NCBI RefSeq assembly: GCF_904846645.1
Contig: NZ_CAJHBO010000006.1
Location: 99,111 to 163,110 of the forward strand
Length of the DNA: 64,000 nt
Reading direction: 5' to 3'
Origin: Psychrobacter sp. Pi2-1
GTDB lineage: Bacteria > Pseudomonadota > Gammaproteobacteria > Pseudomonadales > Moraxellaceae
The notes beneath the pieces were generated by a model. That model worked only from the letters and a program-made list of their open reading frames with translations, did no database searches and was not told the DNA's origin. The translations under genes were made by a program, and so were the position numbers. Positions 57,754 to 64,000 of this stretch are shown here, piece by piece; position 1 is the first letter of the stretch; the number at the start of each line of letters is the position of its first letter.

Positions 57754-58866
57754 CTATGCTGAAGCAAACTTCTCTTTATAAGCAGGTAGCACTGCCTCTT
57801 GTAGCCATTGATTAAACGGTATAATTGATTGCTTTAGTTCATCATTGCCATGTTCAGCAAGCCAGTTTAATTCAATAATCAAATCACGCATGACTTTAGG
57901 AATATCCGCCAAATAGCGGTCTTTGCCATCACGCTCAGACAAACGGATAAAAATCCCTAATACCTTTAGATGACGTTGTACGCCTATGACATTCACATCG
58001 TGTTCAAACTGCAGCGCGCTATCAGGGGTGGTTAGTGATTTTTGTTTTTGTAACTGCCAAAAGTCATCAATCCATGTGGATATTTGGCTCTCTGGCCATT
58101 CAACATAAGCATCGCGGACTAACGACACTAAATCATAAGCATACGAGCCAATGACAGCATCTTGAAAATCAATCACACCCAACTTTGATTTATCTGCTTG
58201 ATCTTGCATAAGGTTGCGGCTGTGATAATCACGATGTACCACTACTTGTGGCTGTCGCAAAATCTCATTCATTAACGCTGTTTTTAGGTTTCCCCAAACT
58301 TGCTCATTTAGCGCTATACCAATATAAGGCATAAACCATTCGCTAAATAAATCCATCTCACGGTCTAGTAGTGCTGTGTCATAATCTGGCAGCTGATGTT
58401 GCGACTTTGCCGTTTCTACTGGTACCGTTTGTAGCGCCACTAATGTCTGCATTGCTAGCTGATAGTAGTCATTGATTTGGTCTACGGTTGCATCGACAAG
58501 CAAATGGGCAAACTCTACTGTGCCAAAATCTTGTAATACCAAAAATCCTTTTTCCACATTTTGTGCAGTCAGAGTCGGCACGTTGACAGCAGGCGCCATC
58601 AGCGTAGCAACATTGATAAACTGCAGCATCGCATCTTGCTCGTCAGCGGAGTCCATGACGATATAATGCTTATTGGTGCTATTGTCTGTCTCTGATAGTT
58701 CGATACGATGATATCGGCGGGCACTAGCGTCGCCAGGTAAGCTGTCTAGACTAAAAGTTTGATCTAAAAATACTTGCTGTAACCATTGTTCTAATTGCTG
58801 TTGACGGTTGTTATTTTCATCGATCATATCAGTCTCTAAAGTCGTTTTGTCAGTCATATTGGGCAT
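57754..58866 (-). CDS. amgK: Anomeric MurNAc/GlcNAc kinase AmgK
   Basis: An aminoglycoside-phosphotransferase-fold kinase that phosphorylates MurNAc at C1 as the step before MurU. The catalytic loop VVHRDYHSRNLMQDQ and the metal Asp in GVIDFQDAVIGSYAYDLVSL are clear. At 370 aa it fits the family (about 340). The neighbouring murU and the lptD-surA genes on the other side match the arrangement in Pseudomonas putida, which supports the assignment. The start is ATG at 58866; an in-frame ATG at 58857 is an alternative, and neither has a strong ribosome-binding site. Confidence 0.9.
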   Translation of the reverse strand: MPNMTDKTTLETDMIDENNNRQQQLEQWLQQVFLDQTFSLDSLPGDASARRYHRIELSETDNSTNKHYIVMDSADEQDAMLQFINVATLMAPAVNVPTLTAQNVEKGFLVLQDFGTVEFAHLLVDATVDQINDYYQLAMQTLVALQTVPVETAKSQHQLPDYDTALLDREMDLFSEWFMPYIGIALNEQVWGNLKTALMNEILRQPQVVVHRDYHSRNLMQDQADKSKLGVIDFQDAVIGSYAYDLVSLVRDAYVEWPESQISTWIDDFWQLQKQKSLTTPDSALQFEHDVNVIGVQRHLKVLGIFIRLSERDGKDRYLADIPKVMRDLIIELNWLAEHGNDELKQSIIPFNQWLQEAVLPAYKEKFASA

Positions 58867-59232
58867 CGCTGGTTAAATATAAGTCATAAATAATTAAAGT
58901 AGTGATAAGTCTGACAAATACTTGCTAAAATAGCGATATGTGTCGGTGCTATACAAGCTGCCACAGACGTATTGCTATATCATTCAATACTTGATGTCGG
59001 ATAGAATCGCTATCGCTACTTAAAAATCAGCATGGCTATATTATAAATTTTGGTAAATAGTGTAGCTGATTTGGTTTTTTTTGACTATGATTAGTCGTCA
59101 TTATATGTAAAACATCCAAATTTTTGAGAATACATTAGTCATATTTTAGTTGCTCGTTCACTGCTTTATATCGTTCGGTGATACCGCTACTAAATTCAGT
59201 CATGCAATCCAATAAGCTCTGCAATCATAGGT
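58867..59232. other. Divergent intergenic region amgK / lptD
   Basis: 366 bp without a gene. It must carry promoters for both directions. No clear sigma-E-type (GAACTT) or other operator was recognised; it is A/T-rich with a T-run near 59070-59080. Confidence 0.4.
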
Positions 59233-62200
59233 GTGCCCTTGTTATATTCTCCGCTTTACCAAAGCATCCGCTTGATCTTATTTGGTGCCTTAGGCTTATC
59301 TAGCCTAACTGTCAGTGCTGCCATTGGTGATGCCAATACGCAAAAAACTGAACCACTCACTACGGATAGTACAGACAGCTATGCGTCTAATAGTGTGGCG
59401 ACTGACGCCAATAGTATTAGTCGTACTCAAAGCAATGATGGCTATCAAGAAGCAGATATTCTAAATGATAGCTATCCAGACGATGCTAATACGAATGACG
59501 CTACTTTATTAAATGATACTGCGTTAGATAGCAGATTCTCTGAGAACAATGACCTAAATATCACAGAGATTAATGAGGCTGCTGACTCTGAAGCTTTTAG
59601 CAATGAAGTTTCTAATGCTAGTAATTTAAATACAGAAACTAGCAACCAACCAAGCAGTGATACACTAGATAGCAATGCCTTTGTCCCTAAAGCGATAACA
59701 ACAGATAATGGCAAGCTAGATCTTAATGACGAGAGTATTCAAGCCAGCCTAATGCGCTTAGCAGAGTTTTATGAGCTAACACCAGATACCGATGCTTCAA
59801 CATTAAACAATGAGGCTGTCAGCACTGAAGCAAACAATACTCATAATAATGCGATGCCTGCTGCACAGACGATTCCAAAGGTCGGTAGAGATTTACGTCT
59901 ACTGCCAAATGCCGTGGACAGTGCCCAGCGCTGTGAAGGTCAATGGGTATATCCGCAGAGTAACCCTAATTATCAACGTGCTGTGAATGAAGCTGGTACG
60001 GCAAACGGACAACCAGCACCAAAGGTGGCTAGCGTTCCGAACAATCAAGCCCCTTTATTTACTGAGTCTGATTACGGTTATTACAATAATATTAATTATG
60101 CTGAGCTATCAGGCAATGTAAAAATTGACCAAGGCACTCAGCATATCGAAGCAGAAAAAGTCATGATTGACTTGAGCAATGGCGTTGCAGCTGCTCAAGG
60201 CAAAGTCATGTTTACAGATAATGCGACTGGACAGCGTACAAGCAATGCCACTACAAAAAACGGCCAAGCCAGCTTTAATGATAGAGCGGCACAAAGCGGC
60301 CTAATTGGCGTTGCAGATAGCTTGAATTACAATACTGAGACTGGTCAATCAACGGCCAATGATGTGGCATTTGCTAGTGTTGGACTACAAGCGCACGGCT
60401 ATGCCAAACGCTTAAACAAACCTAATGAGAGTGAATACGAGCTGGATCAGGTGATGTTTAGTACCTGTCCACCTACCAACCGCAAATGGCAGTTTGAAGC
60501 CAAAAGTATCGATCTAAATACTGATACAGGGCGCGGCGAAGCATATAACACCACTTTCCGTGTGGCTGATATACCCGTATTTTATCTCCCCTACTTTAAC
60601 TTCCCAATCGACAGTCGTCGCAGTAGTGGGTTTTTATTACCAAGTGCTAGCGTCAGTAGTGAAAGCGGTCTTGAAGTTGATATTCCTTATTATTTCAACT
60701 TAGCACCTAACTATGATGCCACCCTTAACACGCATATTTATACTGACCGTAACCCGATGCTATCAGGTGAGTTCCGTTATCTGACTGAGAATTATGGGGA
60801 AGGTATTTTAAACGGTTCATACTTACCAAACGATAAAGAGTATGACGACGAAGATCGTACCAGCTTGTTTTATGACCACACTTGGTCGTCGAAAAGCATT
60901 CCACGATTAAGTGCTGATGCCGAATACAACTATGTATCAGATGCCGATTACCTTAATGATTTTGATACGTTGGGCTTGTCAGATAGCACTATAAACTTGC
61001 CACGTCGTGCCCGCGTCAATTACTACAATGATTATGTCGATGGTGAACTAAAAGTAGAAACTTTCCAGACTTTAGATGCATTCACTGATAGCGGTGAGGC
61101 ATTAGAAGACAAAGACAAGCCGTACTCACGTTTGCCACAGCTCAAATTAAATTATCGCCTGCCTTGGGCTGAGCGCTTCGATATCACTGGTATTCATGAT
61201 TCTGCATACTTCAAAAAATCTATCGATGATGGTTCTGAAAACGAAAAAAGTGGCGCACGTATTTATAATAAACTGAGCGCCGCCTATCCGATGGAAACCT
61301 CTTGGGGTTATATCAAACCTAAGCTGAGCTTGCAGCATCTATATACGTCATATGATGAAGATAGCTTAGAAGATAATCAGCTTAGTGAAGAAGATGGCAG
61401 TCAATCTGTATTTGTTCCGCAAGCTAGTATCGATGCAGGTCTACACTTCTATCAAGCGGGCTCACCATTTGGTGCGTTTGACGATACCATGGGCGGCTAT
61501 CGTTTACTTAGCCCACGCGTAAAATATACGTATTCACCGTATAAGAACCAAAACGACATTCCTAACTTTAATACGCGTATTGCCTCTATTAACTATGAAC
61601 AGCTATTTTCAGACAGTTGGTTTTTAGGTCATGATCGTTTGCAGGATTTGCATTCTATTACGCCTGGTGTCAATTATCGTTACATCGATGCAACGGGTGT
61701 GACACGTTTTGATGGTAGCATTGCAGAACAGTTCTATCTAGATGATGGACGCGTAACACTTGATGATGATCAGCCAGTTTTTACCTCGTCTTCTTCAGGT
61801 ATGGTATGGGATACCAGCACTCAGCCTTATAATAATTTTTGGGTTGATGTTAGCGGTGCCTTAACCAGTAATTATGATTTGAACTACATTACGACTGAAC
61901 TACGTTATCAGCCGTCAAACAACAGCTTATTTAATGTGGGTTATGTTAAGCGTCAGCGTGATGACAATACCGATCAGTTGCCATTATCTGCGTTTACCGC
62001 TTCCGCTGTTTTCCCTATCAATAACAGCTGGCGCATATTGGCTCAGGGTCAGTACGATTATAATCGTAACAAGATGCTTGATTCACTCATCGGTGTTGAT
62101 TACGAAGACTGCTGTTTCGGCTTTGCTGTTTATGGTCGCCGCTATTACAATGACCTAAACGTAAAAGACGAGCCAACACAAGCTATTATGGCAGAAGTTA

Positions 62201-62298
62201 GATTAAATGGTCTTGGCAGCGGTAGTAGCCGCTTGACACGATTGCTTGCTGATAAGATTTTGGGCTTTGAACCTGTACAGACGGCATGGAAAGACTAA
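59233..62298 (+). CDS. lptD: LPS-assembly protein LptD, with long N-terminal low-complexity region
   Basis: LptD is the outer-membrane translocon that inserts lipopolysaccharide with LptE. The order is: signal peptide (cleavage near residue 29), acidic Asn/Asp/Ser/Thr-rich segment (about 30-210), periplasmic OstA/LptD-N jellyroll (about 270-420), and a 26-strand barrel. The four disulfide cysteines are kept: C234 (RCEGQWVY), C412 (STCPPTNRKW), C960 and C961 (DCCFGFAVYGRRYYNDL). At 1021 aa it is longer than E. coli LptD (784) and the excess is mainly the N-terminal segment. The start is GTG at 59233. surA follows on the same strand. Confidence 0.94.
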   Translation: MPLLYSPLYQSIRLILFGALGLSSLTVSAAIGDANTQKTEPLTTDSTDSYASNSVATDANSISRTQSNDGYQEADILNDSYPDDANTNDATLLNDTALDSRFSENNDLNITEINEAADSEAFSNEVSNASNLNTETSNQPSSDTLDSNAFVPKAITTDNGKLDLNDESIQASLMRLAEFYELTPDTDASTLNNEAVSTEANNTHNNAMPAAQTIPKVGRDLRLLPNAVDSAQRCEGQWVYPQSNPNYQRAVNEAGTANGQPAPKVASVPNNQAPLFTESDYGYYNNINYAELSGNVKIDQGTQHIEAEKVMIDLSNGVAAAQGKVMFTDNATGQRTSNATTKNGQASFNDRAAQSGLIGVADSLNYNTETGQSTANDVAFASVGLQAHGYAKRLNKPNESEYELDQVMFSTCPPTNRKWQFEAKSIDLNTDTGRGEAYNTTFRVADIPVFYLPYFNFPIDSRRSSGFLLPSASVSSESGLEVDIPYYFNLAPNYDATLNTHIYTDRNPMLSGEFRYLTENYGEGILNGSYLPNDKEYDDEDRTSLFYDHTWSSKSIPRLSADAEYNYVSDADYLNDFDTLGLSDSTINLPRRARVNYYNDYVDGELKVETFQTLDAFTDSGEALEDKDKPYSRLPQLKLNYRLPWAERFDITGIHDSAYFKKSIDDGSENEKSGARIYNKLSAAYPMETSWGYIKPKLSLQHLYTSYDEDSLEDNQLSEEDGSQSVFVPQASIDAGLHFYQAGSPFGAFDDTMGGYRLLSPRVKYTYSPYKNQNDIPNFNTRIASINYEQLFSDSWFLGHDRLQDLHSITPGVNYRYIDATGVTRFDGSIAEQFYLDDGRVTLDDDQPVFTSSSSGMVWDTSTQPYNNFWVDVSGALTSNYDLNYITTELRYQPSNNSLFNVGYVKRQRDDNTDQLPLSAFTASAVFPINNSWRILAQGQYDYNRNKMLDSLIGVDYEDCCFGFAVYGRRYYNDLNVKDEPTQAIMAEVRLNGLGSGSSRLTRLLADKILGFEPVQTAWKD

Positions 62299-62454
62299 CC
62301 GGTTTTTTGCTAGATTAGAGTTATTTACGTAAATATTTATAAGACACTATTTGAACCCCTATTATGGGAAACGCTGTCGAATATTTTATTATTAAGGGTA
62401 TCGGATAGAGTTGACCGACTACCATCCGATGCAATGACATTGATGAGGAGCATC

Positions 62455-63846
62455 ATGAGATTTTTTTCTTTACGTCAGACTAGCAGAGCAGTATTGCTAT
62501 CTATGGCAGGCCTTACGCTTACGTTAAGTGCTAACGCTGCTACTGTCAAACCTGCAGCGGCTCAAGCTTCTACCTCTGCTGCGCAAAGCTCAGTTGATCG
62601 CTTAACGCCAGCCAATAGCACAGACGGTATTATTGCCCTAGTTAATGAAAACGCTATCTTAAAAAGCGAATTGGTTGATGCTATCGAGCAAACTCAAGCA
62701 CGTGCCAAAGCTGCTGGAGAGCCTATCGCAAACTCAGCACAACTACAGTCTGAAGTGTTAAACGCGCTTATTTTGCGTGAACTGCAGTTGTCTATGGTCA
62801 AACGTGCGGGACTGTCTGCCGATGAAGCAGAGATCAATCAACGTCTTGGTCAAATCGCTCAAGCTGAAGGCCTTAATAGCATCGCAGCATTGCAGCAACG
62901 TCTAGATGCCGCGCAACCTGGCAGTTATGCCAATCTACGTGCCAAATTGATCGAAGAGGCTTCTATCCAAGCGCTACAGCAGCGTCAAATTACTCGCCGA
63001 GTACGTATTAGCGAGCAAGACATTGATGCATTTTTGGCCTCACCTGAAGCCAAACGTCTGAATCAAAGCGAATATCAAACCATTCACGTACGTGTTCCTT
63101 ATATAGATGACTATAGTCGCCTATCGCCCGCTCAACGTGAAGAAGCATTAAAAGTCGCGCAAGCATTACGTACACGTTTGCTTGAGCCAAATGTCAATGT
63201 CGCTGAAGCTGTTGCTGCTAGCCAAGGTAGCTATCCGATTCCATTGCAAGGTGGAGATATGGGCTTTCACAAGGCCGCTTCTTTACCGACAGAGCTGTCC
63301 AGCAAAATTACCAAGCTAGATGTTGGTACTGTAAGCGAGCCATTATTGACTCCTGAAGGGATTGACATCATCAAGCTTGCTGATAAAAAAGCCAGCAATA
63401 CGATGCTGATACCACAGTGGCATACTCGCCATATCCTAGTTAAAGTCGATGACCTACAAACTGACGCGCTTGCTGAACAAAAAATCAATGATCTATACGA
63501 GCAACTTCGTGGCGGCGCTGACTTTGCTAGTTTAGCTTCAACGTATTCAGATGATCCAGGTTCTGCTGGACGTGGCGGTGACCTTGATTGGGTTAGCGAA
63601 GAAGATATGGTTGGTCCATTTGAAGCCACAATGAAAAATACGGCAGTTGGCGACTACTCTGCGCCATTTAAGACACAGTTTGGTTGGCATATCCTAAAAG
63701 TCGATGGTAAACGCGATCAAGATATTAGCGAGCAATATCGTCGCAATATGGCGCGTCAAGCATTGTATCAACGCTTAGCACCACAAGCTCAAGAAGACTG
63801 GTTACAAGAGCTACGTGCTGGCGCTTATATTCAGATACTTGGCTGA
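62455..63846 (+). CDS. surA: Periplasmic chaperone and peptidyl-prolyl isomerase SurA
   Basis: SurA escorts unfolded outer-membrane proteins, including LptD, to the Bam complex. The signal peptide is cleaved near SANA-AT. A SurA N-terminal chaperone domain (about 60-190), two parvulin domains (the second, WHTRHILVKVDDLQ through GDLDWVSEEDMVGPFE, is the clearer) and a C-terminal helix follow. The ATG at 62455 is chosen because GAGGAG lies 4 nt upstream; an in-frame ATG at 62434 would add seven residues. 463 aa. It follows lptD as in most gammaproteobacteria. The next gene usually expected (pdxA or ksgA) is replaced by an insertion sequence. Confidence 0.95.
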   Translation: MRFFSLRQTSRAVLLSMAGLTLTLSANAATVKPAAAQASTSAAQSSVDRLTPANSTDGIIALVNENAILKSELVDAIEQTQARAKAAGEPIANSAQLQSEVLNALILRELQLSMVKRAGLSADEAEINQRLGQIAQAEGLNSIAALQQRLDAAQPGSYANLRAKLIEEASIQALQQRQITRRVRISEQDIDAFLASPEAKRLNQSEYQTIHVRVPYIDDYSRLSPAQREEALKVAQALRTRLLEPNVNVAEAVAASQGSYPIPLQGGDMGFHKAASLPTELSSKITKLDVGTVSEPLLTPEGIDIIKLADKKASNTMLIPQWHTRHILVKVDDLQTDALAEQKINDLYEQLRGGADFASLASTYSDDPGSAGRGGDLDWVSEEDMVGPFEATMKNTAVGDYSAPFKTQFGWHILKVDGKRDQDISEQYRRNMARQALYQRLAPQAQEDWLQELRAGAYIQILG

Positions 63847-63863
63847 TATGTTGCAATAATCTA

Positions 63864-64000
63864 GGGCGTGTCGTCAATTAGCACAGTTATTTTAGAATAA
63901 GCTATAGTAACTCTATATTTAGCAATCTGAGTAAAACCCTCATGACAAGACGCCATGCCCTACGAGATGACCAATGGGCGAGAATTAAAGACATTCTGCC
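63864..64000 (+). mobile_element. Left end of an IS5-family insertion sequence (partial)
   Basis: The transposase start at 63942 is preceded by GGGCGTGTCGTCAATTAGCAC beginning near 63864, which resembles the terminal repeat of IS5/IS427-group elements. A TA (63862-63863) just before it could be the target duplication. The right end is outside the window, so the boundary is approximate. Confidence 0.7.
63942..64000 (+). CDS. IS5-family transposase (N-terminal fragment, runs off the window)
   Basis: The visible 20 residues begin MTRRHALRDDQWARIKDILP. The pattern LxDxQWxxIxxxLP is the N-terminal DUF4096-type helix of IS5/IS427-group transposases. Such elements often encode the enzyme in two frames joined by a frameshift; this cannot be checked here. 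Only the first 59 bases are present. Confidence 0.75.
   Translation, partial: MTRRHALRDDQWARIKDIL

Noticed and set aside
63267..63629. 120-codon open frame antisense to surA
   Set aside because: Shadow of the well-conserved parvulin domains; no independent support.

Overview
The window looks like a chromosomal segment of a Psychrobacter-like gammaproteobacterium (Moraxellaceae). The grounds are moderate A+T content, Isc, TamA/TamB, LptD and Coq7 proteins of gammaproteobacterial type, a MutT/thiamine-phosphate-synthase-like fusion, a cyanide-insensitive-type bd oxidase with a DUF2474 small protein, and an AmgK-MurU pair beside lptD-surA. Genus placement is by recognition, not by search. Almost all of it is core genome. 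The only mobile DNA is the left end of an IS5-family element at the right edge.

Left part (1-6.1 kb): the isc iron-sulfur cluster operon (iscR truncated at its 5' end, iscS, iscU, iscA, hscB, hscA, fdx) on the + strand. It is loosely packed. A perfect 11-bp inverted repeat lies between iscS and iscU, and a terminator-like hairpin lies between iscU and iscA, so the operon is probably expressed in graded segments. From 6.1 to 13.8 kb, on the - strand, come a membrane class III nucleotide cyclase, a HIT protein, the transcription-repair coupling factor Mfd, RraA and an NAD(P)-binding protein.

Middle (14-35.9 kb): rpsT (+) with a structured leader and a GTG start is followed by a long - strand run. 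This holds a histidine phosphatase, a metallophosphoesterase, the cmk-rpsA-ihfB-lapA-pyrF neighbourhood, ung-tadA, clpS and clpA (separated by about 640 bp and a terminator), a DUF6776-type protein next to argC, obgE-proB-hemE, an N-terminally extended GAPDH, and a lipocalin with an unusual disordered N-terminal half.

Right part (36-64 kb) is rich in cell-envelope genes. It starts with the MutT-TPS fusion (-) and a 54-residue HemP gene (+) under a near-perfect Fur box. Next come tamA-tamB (-), with a very long low-complexity segment in TamA, an LplT-like transporter, coq7, an exported repeat protein and a lipase-like lipoprotein. The bd oxidase operon cydAB plus a 38-residue CydX/DUF2474 peptide, the peptidoglycan-recycling pair amgK-murU, and lptD-surA complete it. 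Several envelope proteins carry long Asn/Asp/Ser-rich segments directly after the signal peptide. Most transcription units end in clear rho-independent terminators, so unit boundaries can be read with fair confidence. No rRNA, tRNA or CRISPR array was seen, and no wholly novel system was found. The most interesting items are the split isc operon, the uncoupled clpS/clpA pair with an acidic ClpA insert, the enlarged TamA, LptD and lipocalin proteins, structured leaders, and two small genes (hemP and the bd-oxidase peptide).
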